Assembly (NCBI GenBank): GCA_964390645.1
Contig: CAYMLL010000065.1
Location: 1-28,411, forward strand
Reading direction: 5' to 3'
DNA from: CAYMLL01 sp964390645
GTDB taxonomy: Bacteria; Planctomycetota; UBA8108
DNA: 28,411 nucleotides
Shown: positions 8,254 to 15,897 of the stretch, piece by piece
Numbering within the stretch: the first letter of the stretch is position 1
Layout of the letters: the number at the start of each line of letters is the position of its first letter
Made by a program: the position numbers and the translations under genes
The notes under the pieces: generated by a model
Databases searched by the model: none
Told to the model about the DNA's origin: nothing
Seen by the model: the letters and a program-made list of their open reading frames with translations, nothing else

Positions 8254-10998
8254 ATGCAAGCGAGACTCATGCGCACCGTGGCGCTGCCCCTGACGCTTTC
8301 CTTGGTCTTCAGCTGCGGTCGTGAGCACTATCGCGACCACGCCGACGAGGAGGCGTACGGACTCCTGGCGATCTCCACCAGCGACACCCCGTGGGAGGTG
8401 CCCGACTCGTTCTCCATCGAGCCACCGCCGGGCTCACGCCTTCACGATGACGGCGATCCTGTCGACCCGGGTCTGCCGGATCCGGGTCCCCACCTCAGAG
8501 CCTACGAGATTCCGGAGCTCAATCGCCTTATCGCGCCGTCTCCGGAGCGAGTGCCGCCGGGCGATGACGCTGATGGCGAGGCCGGTGGCCTGCAGGTGGC
8601 GGGCCTGCCGGTACAGCCGATACCGGCGACCTACTGGGACGCGCTTCCTCGTGGCTGTCTGGCGCGAATGGTCGAATTCGCGAGTGTTCGAGCGGAGTAC
8701 GAGAAGCAGTACGGCTCGCCGCCGGGCGTTGAGCTGCTCGACTCATCGCGTCGTCTGTCCTTCGCCGAGATCATCGCGCTCTCCGTTCTCGACAGCCGTG
8801 AGCTGCAAGCGCAGAAGGAACGCCTCTACCAGTCATCTCTCGCAGTCGCCCTCGAGCGCTTCGACTACAGCACACGTTTCTCGGCGAGCGGCAACGGCGC
8901 GGACGTGGACTACACGAACCGACGGACGGACGGCGACGCGGTGCAGTCGGCCGACGTCGGAACGGGCGCCAGAATCGAGAGGATGTTCGCGACGGGCAGC
9001 ACCCTCCTGGCGACCTTCGCGAACGATATCGTGCTCACCTTCGACGGTCCCGACGGGTGGGCTACCGACGTCAGCTCGAGGCTCATCGTCGGTCTCGAGG
9101 ACAGCCTCCTGCAGCGGGACGTGCGTCTGGAGTCACTCGTACAGACAGAGCGCAATCTCGTCTACGCGGCCCGAGACTACGCGCGCTTTCGCCGCGAGTT
9201 CTTCGTCGACCTCGCGTCTCGCTACTACGAGCTCCTGCGGACCTTTCGCAGCATCGAGATCGAGTCACAGAACTACTTCTCGCTCGTACGCACTTACGAG
9301 CAGGCGACCGCCGAGGAGATCCGAGGCGTCAAGAACGCCCCGAACCCCGTCGCGATCGACCAGTACGAGCAGAGCACTCTCAGCGGGCGCAGCTCCCTGG
9401 TCTCCACGTGGAACAGTCTCGAGCGGAGTCTCGACGCCCTGAAGTTGTCGATCGGTCTGCCGACGGAGACTCCGATCAACATCGACCTGGGCGAGCTCGA
9501 CGAGCTGACGCTGCGTGACGAGGTGGCGGTCGCCGCCGAGCGGGTACGTCGTTGGAGAGATCTCGTGATCGCACGCCGCTCTCGCACGATTCCTGACCGC
9601 CCGGACGTTCTCAGCGGCGATATCTTCCTCATCGACCGGCTCCTCGAGTGGCTGCGCCTGCGCAGGAGGCTCGGTGAGAAGACGTCCGGCTCGCAGGATC
9701 TCGAGGACCGCCTCCTTCGCTTCCAGGAGCGGGCCATGCGCGACGAGGTGCGACGCGACCGCCGTGAGCGGACACGGGCCTTTGACCCGACGGGAGGCGC
9801 TCCACAGATTCTGCGCTACGGCCGTACGCGTGATCTCATCATCGTGCTCCTGGAGCTCATCGAGCTGCAGCTGCAGCTCGCGACCCGTCTCGAGCGCGAC
9901 GAGGCGGCGATCACCGCGGCGAAGGACCGCCGTGACGCCCTCCTGGAGCGCGTCGACGCTCAAAGCGCGCAGCTCGACGCAGTGCTGCAGGACGACCAGC
10001 AGCAGGGTTTCGACGAGCTCCTGGAGGCTGCCAACGGACTTCTCGGCGAGGTCGAGGAGCTCGTAACCTCTCTGGATACGATCGTCGCCGACGATCCCGA
10101 GCCTGCCGAGGAGGACGCCCGGCTCGCGCAGACGCTCGAGCGGACCGACGCGCTCGTCGTGCTGACCGCCCGGATGCTCGAGTCCGCCGGCGCAGGCCTT
10201 GCCGAGATCGAGATCGACGAGGACGCCGCCATGATGACGGCGCTCGTGCAGCGATTCGACCTGATGAACGAGCGCGGTCGTCTCGCCGACGTCTGGCGTG
10301 GAATCAAGCTCGCGGCGGACGAGCTGCGCACGGCGATCAACTTCGACTCGAGCTATACACTGCCGACGGAGCCCGACAAGCCGTTCAAGTTCGACGACGA
10401 CAACGGTAGCGGCCAGGCGACGATCTCGGTCGACCTGCCCTTGAACCGCCGCCGAAAGCGTAACGAATTCCGCAATTCTCTGATCTCCTATCAATCCGCA
10501 CGCCGCTCGCTCATGCAGCTCGAGGACTCGATCAAGCGCGATGTCCGCGACGCCCTTCGCGGGCTCGCGGAACGCGTTATCCAGTATCCGATCGGCGTGA
10601 CACAAGCGGCACTGGCGGCCGAGCAGGTCATCAGTGTCAAGCTGCAGCTCGCTCTCGGCATCGAAGGGGTTCGTGGCACCGATCTCCTCGACGCGCAGGA
10701 GGCCTCCCGCCGGGCGCTGATCTCCGTCGCCAATGACCGCATCGGCTACATTGTCGACCGTGCGCGGCTCGCACTCGACTTCGAGCGCTTGCAGCTCGAC
10801 GAGAACGACATGTGGCCATCGATCAACGACGTGAGCTATCAGCCGACCGCAAGTCTTGACTACCCCGTCAACGCCGGGCCCACCTACGGAGACCTGCCTC
10901 CCGGGCTCTTTCTCTCGGGCGACATCCGGCGACTGCTCGATCAGCCGCTACCGGGTACGGAGGCCGCGGACGTGGCGGGCAACGGCGTGGGAGATTGA
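8254..10998 (+). CDS. TolC-family outer-membrane efflux lipoprotein with a large central insertion
   Basis: 914 residues, about twice the usual TolC length. ATG 8254 has GGAG 5 nt upstream. The signal peptide ends in LVFS-C, so Cys21 is a plausible lipid anchor, although Phe at -2 is unusual. Residues 22-166 are a Pro/Asp-rich extension. The first outer-membrane efflux repeat spans about 167-438 (RLSFAEIIALSV ... LRDEVAVAAERV). A highly charged helical block of about 215 residues (440-655, rich in Arg, Glu, Asp and Gln) separates it from the second repeat at 660-870 (LVQRFDLMNERG ... TDLLDAQEA). In typical TolC proteins the two repeats are almost adjacent. The product should form a trimeric export channel. 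It faces an operon encoding a matching adaptor and permease, the likely partners. Confidence 0.88.
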   Translation: MQARLMRTVALPLTLSLVFSCGREHYRDHADEEAYGLLAISTSDTPWEVPDSFSIEPPPGSRLHDDGDPVDPGLPDPGPHLRAYEIPELNRLIAPSPERVPPGDDADGEAGGLQVAGLPVQPIPATYWDALPRGCLARMVEFASVRAEYEKQYGSPPGVELLDSSRRLSFAEIIALSVLDSRELQAQKERLYQSSLAVALERFDYSTRFSASGNGADVDYTNRRTDGDAVQSADVGTGARIERMFATGSTLLATFANDIVLTFDGPDGWATDVSSRLIVGLEDSLLQRDVRLESLVQTERNLVYAARDYARFRREFFVDLASRYYELLRTFRSIEIESQNYFSLVRTYEQATAEEIRGVKNAPNPVAIDQYEQSTLSGRSSLVSTWNSLERSLDALKLSIGLPTETPINIDLGELDELTLRDEVAVAAERVRRWRDLVIARRSRTIPDRPDVLSGDIFLIDRLLEWLRLRRRLGEKTSGSQDLEDRLLRFQERAMRDEVRRDRRERTRAFDPTGGAPQILRYGRTRDLIIVLLELIELQLQLATRLERDEAAITAAKDRRDALLERVDAQSAQLDAVLQDDQQQGFDELLEAANGLLGEVEELVTSLDTIVADDPEPAEEDARLAQTLERTDALVVLTARMLESAGAGLAEIEIDEDAAMMTALVQRFDLMNERGRLADVWRGIKLAADELRTAINFDSSYTLPTEPDKPFKFDDDNGSGQATISVDLPLNRRRKRNEFRNSLISYQSARRSLMQLEDSIKRDVRDALRGLAERVIQYPIGVTQAALAAEQVISVKLQLALGIEGVRGTDLLDAQEASRRALISVANDRIGYIVDRARLALDFERLQLDENDMWPSINDVSYQPTASLDYPVNAGPTYGDLPPGLFLSGDIRRLLDQPLPGTEAADVAGNGVGD

Positions 10999-11006
10999 CG
11001 CCTCGG

Positions 11007-11026
11007 TGCGCTGCCGCCGGCGCAGC
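11007..11026 (+). terminator. Weak hairpin after the TolC-like gene
   Basis: TGCGC (11007-11011) can pair with GCGCA (11020-11024), or GCTGC (11010-11014) with GCAGC (11022-11026). It starts 9 nt after the stop and has no T-tract. On sequence alone it could be chance. Confidence 0.2.
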
Positions 11027-11115
11027 CGGGTCGACCTCGCCACTCGACTCACCGCCATGACGGAGCGCAACGGGCGTGCAGCTCGGGCTCCCGAACGGGC
11101 TCCGGTTTCCCGTGT

Positions 11116-11129
11116 CGTGCTCGGGCACG
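11116..11129 (-). terminator. Weak hairpin after the adaptor-permease operon
   Basis: CGTGC-TCGG-GCACG is a 5-bp perfect stem with a tetraloop, 16 nt past the last stop of the minus-strand operon and inside the 146-bp convergent gap. There is no T-tract. Confidence 0.22.
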
Positions 11130-11144
11130 GCCCTGCTGTCGGAC

Positions 11145-11426
11145 TCACCTTCCCTTCATGCTCCAGAAGGCCCCCGCCGTCGACAGCACCGCTCCCGTGA
11201 ACAGCGCCCCGACTCCGACCCTGTGGCCCCATCGCCGGCGAGCGAGCTGATCCTCGAGGAGCTCCGCGTACTCTTCCCTGTCGGGGTTCAGCCGGGCACG
11301 GTGCAGCGCGACGTCGACCTCCGGCTCACCGAGCCAGAGCAGCGTGAAGGCGCTGACGACGAGAAAAAGGGCCGCGACGAGAGCGAGCGGAGGCAGCAGT
11401 GCCCGCAGGGTGTCGCTGTTACTCAT
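11145..11426 (-). CDS. Small two-helix inner-membrane protein, last gene of the adaptor-permease operon
   Basis: 93 residues from ATG 11426. This ATG overlaps the stop of the permease (ATGAGTAA), pointing to translational coupling; an in-frame ATG at 11438 would add four residues (MLCD). Two hydrophobic segments at about 10-32 and 69-89 flank a charged stretch of about 35 residues (HRARLNPDREEYAELLED), so the protein should be a hairpin in the inner membrane. I do not recognise a family. Tight coupling to the permease suggests an accessory subunit or assembly factor for the transporter, but this is inferred only from position. Confidence 0.72.
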   Translation of the reverse strand: MSNSDTLRALLPPLALVAALFLVVSAFTLLWLGEPEVDVALHRARLNPDREEYAELLEDQLARRRWGHRVGVGALFTGAVLSTAGAFWSMKGR

Positions 11427-12717
11427 GTCGCAGAGCATCGATCGGGTCCATCAGAGCCGCACGACGAGCCGGGTAGATGCCGAAGACGACGCCGATACCG
11501 ACGGAGATGCCGAATGCCAGCGGCGCGGACCACCAGACCAGCGCGGTCACGATGCCGGAGGCCAGGGTCACGAGGAGCGGAACGGTGACGCCCAGAAGCA
11601 CACCGACCAACCCGCCGGTGGCGGACAGCACCACAGTCTCGATGAGGAACTGTACGGTGATGTCCCGTCGCTTCGCGCCAAGCGCGCGGCGAATGCCGAT
11701 CTCCCGGGTTCGCTCCGTGACGGTGGCGAGCATGATGTTCATGATGCCGATACCTCCGACGAGGAGAGAGATTCCGGCGATCGACCCGAGGACGAGGTTC
11801 CAGAGCCGCTTCTCGCGCTCCGCCTGTCGCAGCAGCTCGAGCGGGACCTTGATTTCGAAATCATCGCGGTCGCCGTGGGAACGCTCCAGGATCACACGAG
11901 CCATGGACGCCGTCTGACTGACCTGATCCTCCGTCCACGTCGTCAACGTGATCTCGCTGAGCTCGTTCCGCTCGTACTCTCGTCCGCCGGCCCGGGAGAA
12001 CGACTGCAGCTCGCCGACACGACGCTGGGTCGCGGTGATCGGGATGTAGATGTCGTTGTTGAGGTCCTGTTGCCCCACGGCTCCCGGCGTTGCGCTACCG
12101 CTTCCCTGTGACTGGAGGATCCCGACGATCCGGTACGCGCCATCGCCGACCAGGAGCGCCTTGCCGATCGGGTCCTCGAAGCTGAAGAGAATCCGCGCCG
12201 CGCCGTCACCGAGAACGACTATGTTGGCCGTGTTGAGCAGGTCCGACGCGGCGACGAAGCGGCCGCGGGAGACGTCCAGGTTCTTGACCTCGATGTACTC
12301 CGGTGTGACTCCGAGAACACGCGCGTTCACGATCCGGCGCGCGCCGCGCTCCACGTTCTTGCGCACGAGGGAGATCGGCACGGCTCGACGGACAGTTGGA
12401 AGCGTGGCAGTGAGGTTCTCGAGGTCCTTGTGAAAGAGCCCGTACTCCATCACGAAGCTCCTCTGCTCCCCGGAGGATTCGTCGTTGGCGTTCGTCGACG
12501 TCGGAACATCCTCCTTCGGCTTCACACTGCGCAAGATGACGTTTGTGGCCCCGAGCTGGCGGATCTGTTCGACGGCGTGACGCTTCGAACCCTCCCCGAT
12601 CGCCAGCATCGCTATCACCGAGCTGACGCCGAGGATGGTCCCCAGCATCGTCAACAGGCTGCGCAGCTTGTGCAGCAGGAGGTTGCGAACCGCCAGGCGC
12701 AGGGAGGTGAGGCGCAT
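11419..12717 (-). CDS. MacB-type ABC transporter permease (FtsX family), without an ATPase domain
   Basis: 432 residues. The layout is the standard MacB permease one: N-terminal transmembrane helix (about 21-41, in LRSLLTMLGTILGVSSVIAM), a periplasmic MacB core domain of about 230 residues, then three C-terminal helices of the FtsX domain. The cytoplasmic signature GGIGIMNIMLATVTERTREI and the final RRAALMDPIDALRHE are conserved. These permeases act by mechanotransmission, driving periplasmic adaptor and TolC without moving substrate through the membrane themselves. It begins 21 nt after the adaptor stop and overlaps the small gene downstream by 8 nt. No Shine-Dalgarno precedes ATG 12717, so it is probably translated by coupling. 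Family members need an ATPase partner, which is not in this window. Confidence 0.92.
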   Translation of the reverse strand: MRLTSLRLAVRNLLLHKLRSLLTMLGTILGVSSVIAMLAIGEGSKRHAVEQIRQLGATNVILRSVKPKEDVPTSTNANDESSGEQRSFVMEYGLFHKDLENLTATLPTVRRAVPISLVRKNVERGARRIVNARVLGVTPEYIEVKNLDVSRGRFVAASDLLNTANIVVLGDGAARILFSFEDPIGKALLVGDGAYRIVGILQSQGSGSATPGAVGQQDLNNDIYIPITATQRRVGELQSFSRAGGREYERNELSEITLTTWTEDQVSQTASMARVILERSHGDRDDFEIKVPLELLRQAEREKRLWNLVLGSIAGISLLVGGIGIMNIMLATVTERTREIGIRRALGAKRRDITVQFLIETVVLSATGGLVGVLLGVTVPLLVTLASGIVTALVWWSAPLAFGISVGIGVVFGIYPARRAALMDPIDALRHE

Positions 12718-12738
12718 CGTAGGAGGAGGAATCGATCG

Positions 12739-14676
12739 CTACTTCGACGGCCCGCGCTTGCGTCCGGCCCCCGGAGCCCGTCCGCCACCGGGTCGTCTCG
12801 CTTTGGGAGATCCGGACGCACCTCCGGACACACCGCCCGGCTTCGATCCGCGTCCGGGAGAATTCCCGGTGCTGCCCCGACTCCTGCCGCTGGAGCCAGG
12901 ACGGCCGGTCGCATGTCGTTCTCCAGAGGACTGCTTCATGTCCTCGGAGGGTTCGGGATCGACTGGAGGGGGCTCGGGGCTTGCGCCCTGTTCCGGCGAG
13001 ATCTCGGTGCTGTCGATCGACTCCTCGGCTTGCTGGAGGATCACCTCCGTGTTGAGCACGACGCGGTCGCCGCTGTCGACACCCTTCTTGATCACCACGA
13101 ACTTGTCGTTCGTGCGGCCGATTTCAACCAGGCGGCGTTCAGCGGATCCGCCGACGTCGACGTAGCACCAGCTGTCTTCACCACGCTGCACGACAGCCTG
13201 CACCGGGACACTGACGACGTCCTTGAGGCGCTCCACATGAATCTCGACAACCGCCGACATACCCGGCTTGAGCTGCTGCACCTTCTCGTCGATTCTCACT
13301 ACCGTCTCGTAGACCTTCGTACCGGTGCTCATGAAACGATCCTGGTCGGCGAGCACCGCGATCGATCCAACGGAAGCACGATACGTGCGACCCGGAAGAG
13401 CCTCGACCCGTACGGTCACCGGCAAGCCGGCGGACATCTGGTCGAGCACGGACTCGTGCACAAAGGTCCGGATCTGCATGCGCTCGAGGTCGGGAATCGA
13501 CAGGATGTGCTGTCGGGGCCGGATGGTCGATCCCTCGCGAATATCCTCGTGGTAATAGCGATGGCGAGACTCCGCGTAGGCGATCATGCCATCCTTGGGA
13601 GCGAAGATGATGGAGTTCTCGATCTGCTTCTGGTAGCGCGCGAGTCGCTCCTTTTCCTTCGCGAGTGTCTGGTCCGCCGCGTTCCTCACGGCTTCAGCCT
13701 GCTCCAACAAGGCGACGTTGTCCCGCTCGACCTGCAGCAACCCACGCTTGGCGGACTCGACAGCCCCCTGTAGCTGAAGCTTCGTCTTGCGGTACTGGTA
13801 CACGACGAGCTCTTTCTTCTCGGCGATGGTCGAAGCCAGCTGCCGATCGGATTTCAGCGAGCTGAGTCGGGCCTGAGCTAGCTCGCCGCGTGAGCGGTAC
13901 CCGAGCTTGTACAGCTGCTCGACGCCTTCGAGATTGGTCACCTCGATCAGCTTGAGGGCCTGAGCCTCCTGGATCAGCAGCTCGACCTTCTGCAGCTTGA
14001 TCTGGAAGGTGCCTCCCGACTCGTCCTCGAACTGCTTCAAGTCGAGCTCCGCGAGTTCCACCTTGAGCTGCGCTTCCGCTCTCGTGGTCTCGTTCTGGGT
14101 CTTCTGGTTCTCGAACTTGACCTTTGCCTGGATCTGGGCCGACTCGGCCTTCTGACAGTCGAGAATCTGACGATCAAGGCGCTCGCGGTGGTTCGAGACG
14201 TCGAACTCGACGATCTTCTCTCCCTTCTTCACCGAGGAGCCGTTCGGCAAGATCGACAGGATGGGCGTGCCGCGAATTTGATCTCCCTCGATGTCGTCGA
14301 TCGCGCAGAGGACCTTCTCCCGGTGCTGGCTCTCGAGGGTCCCTCGTTCCGTGACGGTGATCGGCAGGTCGCCGCGCTTGGCGGTGTACCAGACGAGGGC
14401 ATCGCGGGGCCCGCTCGTGCTTTCGATCCACGCGGCGACGCCGGCGGTCAGGGTCAGCGCCACGATCGAGAGGACAGAAATCCGCACCCACCGTCGGCCT
14501 CCTTTCGCCGACGTCGAGCCTTGCTGCCCGTCGGTTGCGGTCCCGCCGGTTGCGGTCCCGCCGGTTGCGGTCCCGCCGGTTGCGGTCCCGTCGGTTCCAG
14601 TGCCGGCCTTCGGCTCACCCCGGGTGGGATCGACCGGAAGCTCGGGCTCCATCTGCAGGGAACGACGATCCATCAT
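12739..14676 (-). CDS. HlyD/MacA-type periplasmic adaptor (membrane fusion protein) with low-complexity ends
   Basis: 645 residues. A cytoplasmic N-terminus of about 60 residues includes a GTATG pentapeptide repeat (about 29-50). One membrane anchor follows (about 63-84), then a lipoyl/barrel-sandwich half motif near GDLPITVTERGTLES, a long alpha-helical hairpin (Gln/Glu/Lys-rich, RERLDRQILDCQKAES onwards), the second lipoyl half (IIFAPKDGMIAYAE) and beta-barrel domains (LKPGMSAVVEIHVERL). The last 95 residues are odd: a Pro/Glu-rich linker, then about 60 residues rich in Gly, Arg, Ser and Lys with net positive charge. Adaptors of this type bridge a MacB-like permease to TolC; the next gene is the permease and the TolC gene faces the operon. 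AGGA lies about 9 nt before ATG 14676; ATG 14673 and 14652 are alternatives. Confidence 0.9.
   Translation of the reverse strand: MMDRRSLQMEPELPVDPTRGEPKAGTGTDGTATGGTATGGTATGGTATDGQQGSTSAKGGRRWVRISVLSIVALTLTAGVAAWIESTSGPRDALVWYTAKRGDLPITVTERGTLESQHREKVLCAIDDIEGDQIRGTPILSILPNGSSVKKGEKIVEFDVSNHRERLDRQILDCQKAESAQIQAKVKFENQKTQNETTRAEAQLKVELAELDLKQFEDESGGTFQIKLQKVELLIQEAQALKLIEVTNLEGVEQLYKLGYRSRGELAQARLSSLKSDRQLASTIAEKKELVVYQYRKTKLQLQGAVESAKRGLLQVERDNVALLEQAEAVRNAADQTLAKEKERLARYQKQIENSIIFAPKDGMIAYAESRHRYYHEDIREGSTIRPRQHILSIPDLERMQIRTFVHESVLDQMSAGLPVTVRVEALPGRTYRASVGSIAVLADQDRFMSTGTKVYETVVRIDEKVQQLKPGMSAVVEIHVERLKDVVSVPVQAVVQRGEDSWCYVDVGGSAERRLVEIGRTNDKFVVIKKGVDSGDRVVLNTEVILQQAEESIDSTEISPEQGASPEPPPVDPEPSEDMKQSSGERHATGRPGSSGRSRGSTGNSPGRGSKPGGVSGGASGSPKARRPGGGRAPGAGRKRGPSK
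14532..14606 (-). repeat. Five-copy 15-bp tandem repeat inside the adaptor gene
   Basis: Copies of CGGTTGCGGTCCCGC run head to tail at 14532, 14547 and 14562. A fourth copy at 14577 has one change and a fifth at 14592 is degenerate. On the coding strand they encode GTATG pentapeptides before the membrane anchor. Because the unit is a multiple of 3, copy-number change would keep the frame. Confidence 0.92.
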
Positions 14677-14715
14677 ATTCCAAAGTCCTGGGTCTCGGTC
14701 GGCAGCGCACCTGCG

Positions 14716-14744
14716 ATGCTAAGGTGCCACCGCCGGCCAATCAA
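14716..14744 (-). promoter_or_regulatory. Candidate sigma70-type promoter for the adaptor-permease operon
   Basis: Read on the minus strand, TTGATT (14744-14739) and TAGCAT (14721-14716) are 17 bp apart and end 39 bp before ATG 14676. It matches the TolC-side promoter in -10 box, spacing and five of six -35 bases. Confidence 0.5.
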
Positions 14745-15194
14745 GCATCCCGATCGCCGGAAACCGTGAAATTCCCGTCGCTTAGGATTCTGACGGGAGG
14801 TCGCCGCCGGCGTGCGACTCGGCGGAAGGGACGGGCGCGAAAGACCATCCCGGTCCGCCACGCCCGGCTCCCGCCACCATCTTCGACCCTCCGCGCCGCC
14901 ACGGGATTACGCTTTGTGACCCGGGGCCAGGACCTTCGGCCGTGAGATTGATCGCGGTCCGAGTCCGGCGGCCCGGTCCGGAGAGGACGCGACCATGCTC
15001 GAGCCGTGGACAGTCCCGTGCCGTCCTCGGCTCCGTGTCGGTGAACGAGCTGGCAGGCCCCGAGGACACCACCTCCTGGACCTTCGTTGTGGGCGGTTGT
15101 TAGTGGATTTCAGGGTTCTCATGCCTGTTCTATTGCTTAATTCAGCCCTCATGGCGGTTCATTCAGATGTTATCGACGGGTAACCGTATCGCCC

Positions 15195-15321
15195 GGGGCT
15201 CGTGTTCGGGAGCCCGTTCTGCCGTCCGCTTCGGACGTCGGTGGCTTCTGACGTGGTTCCTCGAACGACCGAGAATTATCGAGGACGGCCACAATTCCCC
15301 GGTTCGCCGCGGGGCTCTTTT
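15195..15321 (+). other. Hairpin cluster ending in a T-run, possible structured RNA
   Basis: Three perfect 6-bp stems follow one another: GGGCTC/GAGCCC (15196-15215), CGTCCG/CGGACG with a 3-nt loop (15223-15237) and CCTCGA/TCGAGG (15259-15284). A GC hairpin with a TTCG loop follows at 15297-15314, and then TTTT. No coding frame explains them. It could be a small RNA or leader with its own terminator, or chance in GC-rich DNA. Confidence 0.25.
15297..15321 (+). terminator. Possible intrinsic terminator
   Basis: CCCCGG-TTCG-CC-GC-GGGG forms a hairpin with a two-base bulge and is followed by CTCTTTT. The T-run is only four long. No protein gene lies just upstream on this strand, so if real it would end a short non-coding transcript. 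Confidence 0.28.
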
Positions 15322-15831
15322 ACTGACGGAATTATCGGGAGTCTCATCTCATGACTGCTGAACGCGCCTGCTCCGTTCACCCGACTCCCAAAGTCGAACT
15401 GACGCGAAGCGATGGATACGGACTCGTGGCTGCTACACGTTGAGCCCGACCCCGCTCCTCGGATTCGACCACACGAGCACGTCGAGACACCCGCAGGCAC
15501 ACGGGAATTGACGTTCTGGATCCGGTCATCTATGCGGACCGGTCGCAACATGGCGCCGTCGTGGCGCAGGGCGTTGATCGCCGGTGAATGTCGGCGCTGT
15601 TTCGACGCTGTCACCGCCCGAGACGATCGCGACGGGAGCGCGCCTTCACGAGAGCCGATGCGCAGCACCCGTGGAGGGTCGTCAGAACACGACCGCGGTC
15701 GCGATGGCGAGGTCACAGCAGAGGTCTTGGACGCTGTGCTGCGAGTTCAGCAAGTTGGAAGGCCAGTGGATTCGACATTCCGCTGTCTGGACATCATCGA
15801 CGTCGTCCACTCGCACCCCGGTGAAGCGCCG

Positions 15832-15860
15832 TTGCTCTGCTCGCGACCGCACGATAGGCT
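15832..15860 (+). promoter_or_regulatory. Candidate promoter for the propeller protein gene
   Basis: TTGCTC (15832-15837) and TAGGCT (15855-15860) are 17 bp apart and end 37 bp before ATG 15898. The -10 box is a poor match, but spacing and distance resemble the two better promoters in this window. Confidence 0.28.
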
Positions 15861-15897
15861 AGGAGGAAGGAGGTCCGGTCCATTCACGGAGGCAGGC

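Larger units (their letters stand above)
14677..15897. other. Long intergenic region (1.2 kb) with no recognisable gene
   Basis: It lies between divergent transcription units. An in-frame extension of the downstream gene back to 15412 exists, but its translation lacks any signal or domain and is Arg/Ser/Pro-rich. The part around 15090-15360 is clearly more AT-rich than its surroundings and contains several perfect hairpins (listed separately). Candidate promoters sit at both ends. Confidence 0.55.

Noticed and set aside
9265..10605. 446-residue minus-strand frame opposite the TolC-like gene
   Set aside because: Composition typical of an antisense shadow; the plus strand carries clear TolC repeats.
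12430..13773. 447-residue plus-strand frame opposite the adaptor and permease
   Set aside because: It spans the boundary of two well-supported genes and has no motif.
15412..15897. In-frame N-terminal extension of the propeller gene
   Set aside because: A strong RBS and a signal peptide begin at 15898; the extension would block export and has no domain.
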